Shown here in pieces: positions 50,014 through 58,687 of a stretch of DNA of 64,000 bases. The notes under the pieces were generated by a model. That model did no database searches, was not told the origin of the DNA, and was given only the letters and a program-made list of their open reading frames with translations. Position numbers and translations under genes: made by a program. The stretch lies in contig NZ_JNIK01000017.1 in NCBI RefSeq assembly GCF_000701365.1, forward strand, positions 1-64,000, given 5' to 3'. Source of the DNA: Blastococcus sp. URHD0036 (GTDB lineage: Bacteria > Actinomycetota > Actinomycetes > Mycobacteriales > Geodermatophilaceae). How positions within the stretch are numbered: the first letter of the stretch is position 1; every line of letters starts with the position of its first letter.

Positions 50014-50685
50014 ATGGCCACCCCGATCCCGTCCGAGGACGTCCCCGGCGACCTGCTGGCCGAGTCGGTGCACCGCCGGCTGCAGGAGGAGATCCTGTCC
50101 GGGGCGCTGGGGCCGGGGACCCCGCTGAGCGTGCCGGCGCTCGCCGCCCGGCTCGCGGTCTCGCGCAGCCCGGTCCGCGAGGCGGTGCTGCGGCTCATGC
50201 ACGAGGGGCTCGCCGTGCACACGCCGCGGGTGGGGGCACGGGTGGCGACGCTGGACGAGGAGACGGTGTGCGCCGTCCTGGAGGTCCGCGAGGTCCTCGA
50301 CGGGCTGGCGGCCCGGCGAGCGGCGACCGCCGCGACGGTCGCCGACCTCGACCTGCTCCGCGCGATGGTCGGCGAGCAGGAGCGCCTGCTGGCCGAGGCG
50401 GCCGACGAGCGCCGCGACACCCGGCTGGACGTGGAGTTCCACACGGCGGTCCGGGCGCTCGCGGGCAACGCCCCGCTGGCGGGAGCGCTGCAGCGGCTGG
50501 ACACCCAGGCGCACCTGTACCGGTCCGACATCTGGTCCGACGACCGCAACCGCCGGCTGGCCGCCGCGGAGCACCGGCGCATCGTGGACGCGCTGGAGGC
50601 CGGCGACGAGCGCGGGGCCGAGGACGCGGCCCGGGCGCACGTCGCCGGCCTCCGGGTGCGGATGACCCGCCGGGAAGGGCGCTGA
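50014..50685 (+). CDS. GntR family regulator, FCD subgroup
   Basis: A 223-residue regulator. The winged helix covers residues 12-80 (ESVHRRLQEEILSGALGPGT, RLAVSRSPVREAVLRLMHEGL). The C-terminal all-helical FCD domain contains the metal ligands seen in the D-x-x-x-H pattern (DVEFHTAVRAL) and a later His in AAEHRRIVDALEAGD. FCD regulators usually sense small carboxylic acids or sugar acids. It is divergent from the 2OG oxygenase and probably controls the catabolic cluster to its left. Confidence 0.92.
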   Translation: MATPIPSEDVPGDLLAESVHRRLQEEILSGALGPGTPLSVPALAARLAVSRSPVREAVLRLMHEGLAVHTPRVGARVATLDEETVCAVLEVREVLDGLAARRAATAATVADLDLLRAMVGEQERLLAEAADERRDTRLDVEFHTAVRALAGNAPLAGALQRLDTQAHLYRSDIWSDDRNRRLAAAEHRRIVDALEAGDERGAEDAARAHVAGLRVRMTRREGR

Positions 50686-50707
50686 CGCCGTCCCTCCCGG
50701 CGGGAGG

Positions 50708-51586
50708 TCAGCCGAGGCGCAGCGTGCGGGTGACCGCGGCGGCCATCGCCTGCTCGCCCAGCGCGTTCGGGTGCACGATCACCGGGTTGGTGCCGGTGAG
50801 CACCGGCTCGACCCAGCGCACACCGAGCGGCTGGCAGGCGTCGTGACCCTGCGACGGCCCCGTCATGTCGACGAAGGTCACGTGGGTCTGCCGGGCGGCG
50901 TCGGCGATGACCTGGTTGAGCGTCGTCTGCAGGCTGTACAGGTAGGGGACGTCGCCGACGGCGACCGGCATGACCGGGAAGCAGCCGCCGGTGGGCGGCA
51001 GGATCGACGGGTAGCCGAGGATCGCGATGCGGGCGTTGGGCGCCGCCTGCCTGACCGCGGTCAGCGCCGCCACCAGCGAGGGGCCGGTCACGGTGCGCAC
51101 CGTGTCCTCGAACGACGTGCCGTACTGCTGCTGGCAGGGGTTGCCCTGGCCCAGCGTGGTGAGCCCGGCGGCGCCGCAGCGCAGGATCGAGTTGATGAAG
51201 ACGCCGCTGTCGTTGCCGCCGATCGTCATGGTGACCAGGTCGGTGTCGGGGCTCAGGGCGGCCAGCTGCGGAGCCACCCCCGGATACTGCGCGGTGGCGA
51301 AGTGGGTGGTGTCGGCGCCCCCGCAGGTGACGTCGGTGAAGGAGCGGGCACCCAGCTGGGCGGCCAGCACGTGCGGGTAGTTCCGCGTCGAGCGCAGGCA
51401 CTGCGGTGCGGCGGTCGGGTCGGGCGGCAGGACGCCGGACGCGGCGCTGTAGGAGTCACCCAGGGCGACGTAGTCCAGGGGCGCGGGCGGGCGGGCGCCC
51501 TGGTCGCCGGGCGTCGCCGAGGCGGGGACGGCGAGACCGAGGACGACCGCGACGGCGGCGAGGGCGGTGAGGACGAGACGGCGCAC
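50708..51586 (-). CDS. Secreted SGNH/GDSL hydrolase
   Basis: A 292-residue esterase or lipase with a signal peptide of about 24 residues (LVLTALAAVAVVLGLAVPASA). Block I is DYVALGDSYSAASGV with the nucleophilic Ser, block III is TIGGNDSGVF and block V has HPNALGEQAM with the catalytic His. Six cysteines suggest three disulfide bonds, as in the secreted Streptomyces lipase family (SCO1725/SCO7513-like). GTG start. It is convergent with the GntR gene. Confidence 0.92.
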   Translation of the reverse strand: MRRLVLTALAAVAVVLGLAVPASATPGDQGARPPAPLDYVALGDSYSAASGVLPPDPTAAPQCLRSTRNYPHVLAAQLGARSFTDVTCGGADTTHFATAQYPGVAPQLAALSPDTDLVTMTIGGNDSGVFINSILRCGAAGLTTLGQGNPCQQQYGTSFEDTVRTVTGPSLVAALTAVRQAAPNARIAILGYPSILPPTGGCFPVMPVAVGDVPYLYSLQTTLNQVIADAARQTHVTFVDMTGPSQGHDACQPLGVRWVEPVLTGTNPVIVHPNALGEQAMAAAVTRTLRLG

Positions 51587-51686
51587 GGGCTACTCCGATG
51601 GAGCCGGGGGCATGTCCCCCACTCCAACGAGCCGACGCCCGGGAGGTGACGGCCGTCCCGGAGCGGCCGGGGTGCGGCGCAGGCGA

Positions 51687-52193
51687 TCAGCGGGCGCCCA
51701 GGCCCGCCCAGTACTCGTTGAGGGCGCGGTTGGTCCGGACGAACCAGATGAACGGCCCCACGATGATCAGCATCCCGGGGAAGAACCAGAGCGCGGTCAG
51801 CACGGTCACCGGCGGCGTGCGGCCGCTGCGCTCGTACAGCTGGCCCACCTCGGCGCTGAGCAGGTAGGGGTTGACGATGCCGAAGAGGATCGCGATCACC
51901 AGCGCGATCGGCCCGCCCAGGCCCTCGCCGCTGTGCCGCTTCATCTCGTCGTGGGTCTGGTAGTAGTACACGAGCGACCAGATCCCGAGGGTCACGAAGA
52001 ACAGCAGCATCGTCAGGCCGGTCGACCGGATCTGCCCCACCGGCCCGAGCGGCCGGGCGTAGCGGTCGCCGGCGGGTGGCACGGGCATCGGCGCGCCGTA
52101 CCCGGGCGGCGGCGGCGCGTCGCCGGTCCACGGCGGGACGGGAGCCGCGGGCCCGGGGGCCGGCGGGGGGTACGGGTTCTCGGACGAGCTCAT
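51687..52193 (-). CDS. DUF4234-like membrane protein
   Basis: A 168-residue protein with a proline-rich cytosolic N-terminus of about 50 residues, then three or four transmembrane helices. The first contains LTMLLFFVTLGIWSLVYYYQ, and TLGIWSLVYYYQTHDEMKRHSG is the mark of DUF4234. Function unknown; the proline-rich lead is common among actinobacterial members. ATG with GGAGG. Confidence 0.82.
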   Translation of the reverse strand: MSSSENPYPPPAPGPAAPVPPWTGDAPPPPGYGAPMPVPPAGDRYARPLGPVGQIRSTGLTMLLFFVTLGIWSLVYYYQTHDEMKRHSGEGLGGPIALVIAILFGIVNPYLLSAEVGQLYERSGRTPPVTVLTALWFFPGMLIIVGPFIWFVRTNRALNEYWAGLGAR

Positions 52194-52306
52194 GACGCGC
52201 CTCCTGGGCGACGGCCGCCGGCGTCGATCCGCGGCGCGGCAGACGCTAGACCCGCCGGCCGCCTCCCGGGCGGGTACGCGGTGCCCCATCGGGTAGGGGC
52301 TCCCCC

Positions 52307-52501
52307 ATGGACGCGATCTCCTTCGGCAAGGCCGGTCTCCAGGGGTGGCGGGCGAAGGTGGCCGACGCCGTCGCCGCTCCCGTCGCCCGCCGCTCCCCGC
52401 TGGACGACGACCAGGTCCGCGCCGTGGTGGGCGGCCTGTTCTTCGTGCTGTCGGTCGTCTACGTCGTCCAGACGGTGCGGCAGGTCGCCGCCCGCAGCTG
52501 A
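52307..52501 (+). CDS. Small single-pass membrane protein
   Basis: A 64-residue protein with an amphipathic basic first half (FGKAGLQGWRAKVADAVAAP) and one transmembrane segment near the C-terminus (AVVGGLFFVLSVVYVVQTV). No family recognised. It lies between a divergent DUF4234 gene and a convergent PspC gene, one base from the latter's stop codon. The preceding CCCCC-rich sequence offers no clear ribosome site. Confidence 0.55.
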   Translation: MDAISFGKAGLQGWRAKVADAVAAPVARRSPLDDDQVRAVVGGLFFVLSVVYVVQTVRQVAARS

Positions 52502-52502
52502 C

Positions 52503-52835
52503 TCAGCCCCGGCCGCCGGACAGCGCGCCGTTCAGGCCGTCGTGCAGCCGCTCGACCATCGGGTCCAGCGGCGCGGGGGACGCACCCTCCGGCAGCGGGC
52601 CGGCGGGGAGCACCACCCACAGCAGCGGGTAAAGGAGGAAGCCGGCACCGGTGAGGGCGAGGGCGAGGAAGCCCACGCGCCACAGCACCACGTCGATGCC
52701 GGTCGCGTCGGCCAGCCCGCGGCACACACCGCCGAGCATCGTGCCGGTGCGGCCGCGCTGGATCGGGGGCCGGCCGGGAGCGAGGGGCTGGTCGGCCGGG
52801 GGCGGGACGGTCTGCGAGGTCTGCGTCGAGGTCAT
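52503..52835 (-). CDS. PspC domain membrane protein
   Basis: A 110-residue protein carrying a PspC domain (PF04024): GTMLGGVCRGLADATGIDVVLWRVGF followed by a transmembrane hairpin (LALALTGAGFLLYPLLWVVL). PspC proteins belong to envelope-stress systems, often next to two-component genes; here it stands alone. The N-terminal 30 residues are Pro/Gln-rich and variable. ATG start at 52835 with GGAG-type ribosome site in GCTCCTCCC complement. Confidence 0.88.
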   Translation of the reverse strand: MTSTQTSQTVPPPADQPLAPGRPPIQRGRTGTMLGGVCRGLADATGIDVVLWRVGFLALALTGAGFLLYPLLWVVLPAGPLPEGASPAPLDPMVERLHDGLNGALSGGRG

Positions 52836-52947
52836 GGGAGGAGCCTGTCCCGCGGCGGGTCCCGTGCCCATCGGGGAACGCCCGGACCCGACCCTGGTTC
52901 CCGCGGTCGGGGCATCCCCTGTCCCGCGGGCCGGGGAGACTGTCCAC

Positions 52948-53322
52948 GTGACTCCCCGACGCTGCCCCTGCGGCACCGGACTGCCGTACGCCGAGTGCTG
53001 CGGCCGGCTGCACGACGGGACGGCGTCGGCGGCGACCGCCGAGCAGCTGATGCGCTCCCGGTACAGCGCCTTCGCCGTCGGCGACCCCGCGTACCTGCTC
53101 GCCACCTGGCACCCGCGCACCCGGCCGGCCGCCCTCGACCTGGACCCGGACGTGCGCTGGACCGGCCTGGAGGTGCTCGCCACGACGGGCGGCTCGATGC
53201 TCGCGGCCGAGGGCACCGTGGAGTTCCGCGCCTCGTACCGCGGCGGCGCGCAGCACGAGGACAGCCGGTTCCTGCGCGAGGGCGGCCGCTGGTTCTACCT
53301 GGACGGCGTCTCGCTGCCCTGA
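52948..53322 (+). CDS. YchJ/UPF0225 family protein with SEC-C motif
   Basis: A 124-residue member of UPF0225. The N-terminal SEC-C zinc-binding motif is CPCGTGLPYAECCG, followed by the NTF2-like region LMRSRYSAFAVGDPAYLLATWHP and the closing EDSRFLREGGRWFYLDG. Function unknown, though the motif is shared with SecA C-termini. The GTG at 52948 is chosen because the motif starts five residues later. Its last 28 bases overlap the opposite-strand oxidoreductase gene. Confidence 0.9.
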   Translation: MTPRRCPCGTGLPYAECCGRLHDGTASAATAEQLMRSRYSAFAVGDPAYLLATWHPRTRPAALDLDPDVRWTGLEVLATTGGSMLAAEGTVEFRASYRGGAQHEDSRFLREGGRWFYLDGVSLP

Positions 53323-54581
53323 GCCGGGACCGCGCCGGCCAGGATGCGGTGCGGGTCGGTGGCCGCGGCCAAGGCGTCCAGCCGGGCCCGGGTGGCGGCC
53401 CCGTGGTCGCGGGCGAGGACGTCGGGGTCCGCCGTCCGGCCGTGCACGGCCCGCCGTCCGCCGGCCGCGCCGCCCAGGGCCGCGCGGAGGTCCTCGGCAC
53501 ACGCCCGGGTGGCCGCGACCGCCTCGGCGTCGGGGCCGCCGATCACGCGCACGGCCAGCGCGGCGTCCCGGGACGCGACGGCGCCGGAGACCTGCGGTGC
53601 CCACCGGACCGCACCGCCGAGCAGGCGCAGTTCCACCCAGCGGGGCAGTCCCGCGCCGAGCGCGCCCAGCACCGCCGCGCAGCCGTCGGCGGGCAGGGCG
53701 TCCAGCAGCAGCGAGGACTCCCGCGCCGACGGCGAGCCGACCGCGGCCGGGCGGAGGTCGCCGAGGATCCGGGTCAGGACGGACCCGGCGTGCGGCCGTA
53801 CCGCGCCGTACACCGGGGCGAGGAGGGCCTCGCCGTCCTCGGGATCGCTGGTCCAGGTGGCGGTGACCGTGACCGTCGCTCCCCCGGCGGGTGGCCGGGC
53901 CAGCACGAGCGAGGTCCCGGCGGACGGCGGCAGCGCGGTCGCCCACTCCCGCCACACCGGGAGCACCCGCGCAGCCTGGTCGCCCGGCCAGCGGAGGACG
54001 GCGGACCCGACCGGGGCGCCCGGCAGCAGGTCCAGCTCGACGGCCGTCAGCACGCCGAGGCCCGCGCCGCCGCCGCGGACGCCCCAGAAGAGCTCCGGCT
54101 CCTCGGTCGGCGTGGCCCGTCGCAGCACGCCGTCCCCGGTCACCAGCTCGACGGCGCGGACCCGGTCGGAGGCCAGTCCGTAGGTGCGGGCCAGCGGGCC
54201 GACGCCGGCACCGGTCACCGAGTCGACCACCCGGCCCGCGACCGAGGGCCCGGTCACCGCGACCAGCCCCTGGGCGGCCGCGGCGTCGAGCAGCTCGCCC
54301 CACCGGACGCCGGCGCCGACCCGCGCCCACCCGGCCGGGGAGACGGTCGTCGCGTCGAGCGCCCCGGAGTCGACGACGAGCGCCCGCGCGGAGCCGGCCG
54401 GGGCCGTCCCCTCCCGGACGGCGACGCCGTGCCGGCCGGCCAGCCGCAGCACCGCGACGACGTCCTCGGGCGTGGCGACCCGGACGACGCAGCCGTCGGC
54501 GACGGTCGCGCCCGGCGAGAGCCGCTCGCCCAGGCGGGCGGTCAGCTCGGGGGGCAGGTCGGGCGGGCCGGTCGGGTGCAC
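53295..54581 (-). CDS. FAD-binding oxidoreductase (berberine-bridge-enzyme-like)
   Basis: A 428-residue flavoprotein of the PCMH type: GAGVRWGELLDAAAAQGL, VTGPSVAGRVVDSVTGAGVG, then ELFWGVRGGGAGLGVLTAVEL, which is the standard FAD-binding stretch, and a C-terminal BBE-like end (LAAATDPHRILAG). The usual His of the covalent-FAD motif is not obvious. Such enzymes oxidise sugars or secondary metabolites. It is divergent from an AfsR-like regulator across a 30-bp inverted repeat, so it is a likely target. GTG start. Confidence 0.85.
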   Translation of the reverse strand: MHPTGPPDLPPELTARLGERLSPGATVADGCVVRVATPEDVVAVLRLAGRHGVAVREGTAPAGSARALVVDSGALDATTVSPAGWARVGAGVRWGELLDAAAAQGLVAVTGPSVAGRVVDSVTGAGVGPLARTYGLASDRVRAVELVTGDGVLRRATPTEEPELFWGVRGGGAGLGVLTAVELDLLPGAPVGSAVLRWPGDQAARVLPVWREWATALPPSAGTSLVLARPPAGGATVTVTATWTSDPEDGEALLAPVYGAVRPHAGSVLTRILGDLRPAAVGSPSARESSLLLDALPADGCAAVLGALGAGLPRWVELRLLGGAVRWAPQVSGAVASRDAALAVRVIGGPDAEAVAATRACAEDLRAALGGAAGGRRAVHGRTADPDVLARDHGAATRARLDALAAATDPHRILAGAVPAQGSETPSR

Positions 54582-54659
54582 GGACGCTCCACGGGTGGTG
54601 CGGGCGGGTCGGTCCGAGCCTCGGCGCACCCGCTTGGCCGGTCCTTGCCGAACGCTTGC

Positions 54660-54698
54660 GCGGCAGGTCACCGCGCCGTGACCTGCCGCCCCTAGGCT
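54660..54698. promoter_or_regulatory. Perfect 12-bp inverted repeat and promoter of the AfsR-like gene
   Basis: GCGGCAGGTCAC (54660-54671) and GTGACCTGCCGC (54678-54689) are perfectly complementary around a 6-nt spacer. TAGGCT at 54693-54698 is a -10 box whose -35 region would lie inside the repeat, and the ATG at 54707 is 8 nt after it, so the transcript is probably leaderless. A repressor binding here would block the regulator gene and perhaps the divergent oxidoreductase. Confidence 0.65.
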
Positions 54699-54706
54699 GC
54701 GCGCCG

Positions 54707-57562
54707 ATGAGCACGACCTCCTTCCGGGTGCTGGGTCCCGTCGAGATCCGGCGCGACGACCGGCTGCTGCCCGGCCAGACCGCCCGGCACCGCGCCACCC
54801 TGGCCGCCCTGCTGGTGGACGCCGGCCGCACCGTCCCGGTCGACGTGCTGGCCGACCGCGTGTGGAGCGGGCAGCCGCCGGCGTCGGCCTCGAACACCCT
54901 GCAGGCCCTGATCTCCCGGTTGCGCCGCGAACTGGAGCCCGACACCGCGCCCGGCGGCTGGACGCTGCTGCTGACCCGCGACCCCGGGTACCTGCTCGCC
55001 GTCGGTTCCGACGACGTGGACGCCGTCCGCTTCGCCCGGCTGCTGCGCTCGGCCCGGGAGCTGGACGCGCGCGGCGACGTCGAGGCCGCCCGCGCCGCCG
55101 TCGGGGAGGGTCTCGCGCTGTGGCGCGGCCCGGCCTACGCCGACGTGTCCGCCGCCTTCGCCGCCGAGGAGTCGGAGCGGCTGGAGCAGCTGCGGCTGGA
55201 CGCCCGCGAGCTGGCCGCCGACCTGGACCTCCGCCTGGGCCGGCACGCCGAGATCGTCGACGACCTGAACGAGCTGGTGCGGGCCAAGCCGCTGCGCGAG
55301 GGTCTGCGCGCCTCGCTGATGCTCGCCCTCTACCGCAGCGGACGGCAGGCCGAGGCGCTGGAGTCCTACGCCGAGGGCCGCGCCCTGCTGGCCGACGAGC
55401 TCGGCGTCGACCCGGGCCGCGCCCTGCAGGACCTGTACGGCCGCATCCTCCGGCAGGACGGCGAGCTCGCCGCCCCGCCGCGGGCCGCCGTCCCCGCCCC
55501 CGCGGCGGCCGTCCCGGATCCCGCGCCGGCAGCCGTGCCGATCGCCCCCCTCCCGGTGCCGCTGACCGCGTTCGTCGGCCGCGGCGAGGAGCTCGGCGCG
55601 CTGGCCTCCGCCCTCGCCGGTCAGCGGCTGCTCACGCTGGTCGGGCCCGGCGGCAGCGGCAAGACCCGGCTCGCCCTCGAGGCCGCGCGCCGGCGCCCCT
55701 CCGGATCGCCACCGGCCGCCCTGGTCGAGCTGGCCGGGATCGAGGACCCGCAGCTCGTCGCCGCCGAGGTCGCCACGGTGCTCGGGGTCAGCCTGACCGC
55801 CGGCGACCCGCTCGGAGCCGTCGCCACCGCCGTCCAGGGGCGGCCGCTGCTGCTCCTGCTGGACAACTGCGAGCACGTCGTCGAGGCGGCCGCCGCCCTC
55901 GGGGCCGCGCTCCTCTCCCGCTGCCCGGATCTCCAGGTGCTCGCCACCTCCCGGGAGCCGCTGGGCGTCCCGGGCGAGACGGTGCAGCCGTGCGGGCCGA
56001 TGCCCACCGGCGCCCCCGGCAGCGACGCCGAGCAGCTCTTCCTCGACCGCGCACGGCTCGCCGCGCCGCACCTGTCCACCCCGTCGGCCCAGGAGCTGCA
56101 GCAGGTGCGCGAGCTCTGCACCGCGCTCGACGGGCTGCCGCTGGCGGTGGAGCTGGCCGCCGCCTGCCTCACCACGCTGCCGCTGGCCGAGGTGGCCGCC
56201 CGGGTCGACGACCGGTTCGCGCTGCTGTCCGGCGGATGGCGGACCGCCGCGCCGCACCAGCGCACCCTCGCCGCCACAGTGCAGTGGAGCGTCGACCTGC
56301 TCACCCCGGCCGAGCTGGCCGTGTTCCGCGCGGTGTCGGTGCTGCCCGGCACCTTCGGGCCCGACGCCGTCGCCGCGGTCGCCGGCCCGGAGGTCGACGG
56401 CGCCACGCTGCCGCTGCTGCGGGTGCTCGTCGCCAAGTCCCTGGTCGAGCTGGACCACGGGACCGGCCGCTACCGGATGCTCGAGACCCTCCGGCAGTAC
56501 GCCGAGCAGACGCTGACCCGGGAGGAGGGCCGGCGCCTGCGCGACCGGCACGCGGCGTTCGTCGTGGCGCTGACCGCCGAGCTCGAGACGACGCTGCGCG
56601 GGCCGCGGTGGAACGCCAGCGCCCGGCGGCTGGACGCCGAGCAGTCCGGCCTGCGCGCCGCGATGGCGCACGCCCTGGGCGCCGGCCAGGGCGAGGTGGC
56701 CCTGAGGATCGGCGGGGCGCTGAGCTGGTGGTGGTTCCGGCGCGGGCACGTCCAGGAGGGCCGCCGCTGGCTCGGCGCCGCCCTGGACGCCGCCCCCGAC
56801 GCCCCGCGCGCCGTCCGCAACGCGGCGCTGCTCGGCGACGGCCTGCTCGCCTACCTCGTCGGCGACGTCCAGTCGATCCTGGCGCGCAGCGACGAGATCG
56901 CCGGCGACGGCACCGACCCCGGGGACCGGGCGCTCCCCCTTGCCCTGGTGCTGCGCGGCTTCGTGCACACCCTGTTCGGCGGGGACGACGCGGCGATCGC
57001 GGCCGACGTCGCCCGCGGGCAGGAGCTCGCGCGGCTGACCGGCCTGGAGTGGGTGCAGGCGGAGGTCGCGATGACGCTCGGGCAGCTGGCCCGCGTCACC
57101 GGGGACACCGACGGCGCCCTCGTCCAACTGGACCGCGCCGCCCGGCTGGCCGCGGACCTCGGACACACGTGGGCGCAGGTCTCCTCGCTGTGGATCGCCT
57201 CGAAGGTGCTCGTCGACACCGGCCGGCCACAGGAGGCCCTCACCTCGATGGTGGACATCCTGGCGCTGACGACCGAGGAGGAGGACGTCACCAGCACGAT
57301 GGCCGGGCTGCTCACCTCGGTGGGCGCACTGGCCGCCGCCGGTCGGCCGCGCGACGCCGCCGTCCTGCTGGGCGCCGTCCGGACCAACGCGCGCCTCGTC
57401 GGATACGACCCGGTGCAGATGGACCTGCTGGACGGGCAGCGGTACGTCGCGTCGACCGAGGAGGCCCTCCAGGCCGACCAGCTGGCCGACGCGCTGGCCG
57501 AGGGGGCACCCCTGGACCTGGCCGGCGCCGTCGCGCTCGTGGGGCGGCTCGCCGCCGGCTGA
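54707..57562 (+). CDS. AfsR/SARP-type regulator with BTAD, NTPase and TPR domains
   Basis: A 951-residue regulator. An OmpR-like DNA-binding domain (residues 5-95, FRVLGPVEIRRDDRLLPGQT) is followed by the bacterial transcriptional activation domain (about 100-245, ALWRGPAYADV, LYRSGRQAEALESYAEGRAL). Then comes an AP/NB-ARC type NTPase with P-loop VGPGGSGKTRLALEA (about 310) and Walker B LLLLLDNCEHV, and a C-terminal tetratricopeptide-like part. AfsR-type proteins integrate ATP and phosphorylation signals to switch on secondary-metabolism or stress genes. Only the divergent FAD oxidoreductase is close by. Confidence 0.92.
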   Translation: MSTTSFRVLGPVEIRRDDRLLPGQTARHRATLAALLVDAGRTVPVDVLADRVWSGQPPASASNTLQALISRLRRELEPDTAPGGWTLLLTRDPGYLLAVGSDDVDAVRFARLLRSARELDARGDVEAARAAVGEGLALWRGPAYADVSAAFAAEESERLEQLRLDARELAADLDLRLGRHAEIVDDLNELVRAKPLREGLRASLMLALYRSGRQAEALESYAEGRALLADELGVDPGRALQDLYGRILRQDGELAAPPRAAVPAPAAAVPDPAPAAVPIAPLPVPLTAFVGRGEELGALASALAGQRLLTLVGPGGSGKTRLALEAARRRPSGSPPAALVELAGIEDPQLVAAEVATVLGVSLTAGDPLGAVATAVQGRPLLLLLDNCEHVVEAAAALGAALLSRCPDLQVLATSREPLGVPGETVQPCGPMPTGAPGSDAEQLFLDRARLAAPHLSTPSAQELQQVRELCTALDGLPLAVELAAACLTTLPLAEVAARVDDRFALLSGGWRTAAPHQRTLAATVQWSVDLLTPAELAVFRAVSVLPGTFGPDAVAAVAGPEVDGATLPLLRVLVAKSLVELDHGTGRYRMLETLRQYAEQTLTREEGRRLRDRHAAFVVALTAELETTLRGPRWNASARRLDAEQSGLRAAMAHALGAGQGEVALRIGGALSWWWFRRGHVQEGRRWLGAALDAAPDAPRAVRNAALLGDGLLAYLVGDVQSILARSDEIAGDGTDPGDRALPLALVLRGFVHTLFGGDDAAIAADVARGQELARLTGLEWVQAEVAMTLGQLARVTGDTDGALVQLDRAARLAADLGHTWAQVSSLWIASKVLVDTGRPQEALTSMVDILALTTEEEDVTSTMAGLLTSVGALAAAGRPRDAAVLLGAVRTNARLVGYDPVQMDLLDGQRYVASTEEALQADQLADALAEGAPLDLAGAVALVGRLAAG

Positions 57563-57616
57563 ACCCGGGACTCCCGACCCGCGCGTGTCGCTCCCCCGGT
57601 GGGGAACGCTGCTCGC

Positions 57617-58609
57617 ATGGCCGAGAGCAGGGCGTCGCGGGGCGGCGATGCCCCGCCGTCCCCGCCCCGGCGCGGCACGGACGCGACGGGGCCGCACCAC
57701 CTGCGGGCCGCCCAGTGGCGGCGGGTGCTGCGCCGGACCGTCCGGCACGTGCTGTCCGACCGGCTGCAGGTGGCCAGCGCCGGCATCTCCTTCTTCGCCG
57801 TCCTGTCGATCGCGCCGGTGCTGGTGACGGCGTTGTCGCTGTACGGCGCCCTGAACACGCCCGAGCAGGCCCTGGCCCAGTTGTCCGACATGGCCTCGTC
57901 GCTGCCCGACGACCTCGAGCCGATCGTGGCCGACCAGCTGACGACGATCACCACCGCCTCGGGCGACGTCCTGACGTGGCGCGGGATCAGCGGCCTGCTG
58001 GTGGCGCTGTGGACGGCGACGACCGCCGCGACCTACCTCGTCGACGCCCTCACGCTGGCCTACCACGAGACCGAGACGCGGGGCTTCCTGCGGCGCAGCG
58101 GCATCGGCCTGGTGCTGGTCCTCGGCGGGGCGCTGCTGGTGGGTGCCGTGATCGCCGGCGGCGGCCTCGTCTCGCGCGCGTTGTCCGGGGCGCCGGGTGC
58201 GGTCCGGACCACCGCGCACCTCCTCGCCTGGCCGGCCGCCGCCGCGGTGATGGCCGCCGCGCTGGCGGTCCTCTACCGGTACGCCCCGGACCGGCACGAC
58301 GCGCGCTGGCGGTGGATCACCCCCGGGGCCGGGCTGGCCACGCTGCTGTGGCTGGTCACGTCGCTGGGGCTGTTCGCCTACGTGCAGAGCCTCGGCAACT
58401 ACGAGTCGACCTACGGCTCCCTGGCCGGGGTGGCGATCAGCATGTTCTGGCTGTGGCTCAGCGTCTTCCTCGTCATCGCCGGGGCGGCGGTCAACGCCGA
58501 GGCGGAGAAGGAGACCGTCCGCGACTCGACCGTCGGCCCGGAGCGGCCGATCGGGCAGCGCGGCGCGGTCGTGGCCGACAGTGCTCCGCCCTACCCCGGC
58601 GAGCGGTAG
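57617..58609 (+). CDS. YihY/BrkB family membrane protein
   Basis: A 330-residue inner-membrane protein with six transmembrane segments. Family regions are SDRLQVASAGISFFAVLSIAP, WTATTAATYLVDALTLAYHE and the closing GVAISMFWLWLSVFLVIAGAAVNAE. The gene was once called ribonuclease BN by mistake; the true role is unknown, perhaps transport or envelope integrity. The ATG lies 54 bp after the AfsR-like gene, so read-through is possible. Confidence 0.9.
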   Translation: MAESRASRGGDAPPSPPRRGTDATGPHHLRAAQWRRVLRRTVRHVLSDRLQVASAGISFFAVLSIAPVLVTALSLYGALNTPEQALAQLSDMASSLPDDLEPIVADQLTTITTASGDVLTWRGISGLLVALWTATTAATYLVDALTLAYHETETRGFLRRSGIGLVLVLGGALLVGAVIAGGGLVSRALSGAPGAVRTTAHLLAWPAAAAVMAAALAVLYRYAPDRHDARWRWITPGAGLATLLWLVTSLGLFAYVQSLGNYESTYGSLAGVAISMFWLWLSVFLVIAGAAVNAEAEKETVRDSTVGPERPIGQRGAVVADSAPPYPGER

Positions 58610-58687
58610 CCGCCGCTAGGCTCGCCGACCCGGAACGACTCCTCCCACCGTCCTCGGGGGCGCGGGGGGTGCCAGCTGGAGGGACCC

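Noticed and set aside
50693-50707. CCTCCC-N3-GGGAGG hairpin between GntR and SGNH genes
   Set aside because: Only a 6-bp stem with a 3-nt loop; such short GC hairpins are expected by chance at this composition, so I did not call a terminator.
54692-58297. 1201-residue minus-strand open frame
   Set aside because: It is the complement of the AfsR-like and YihY genes, both well supported by domain motifs; the minus translation is low complexity.
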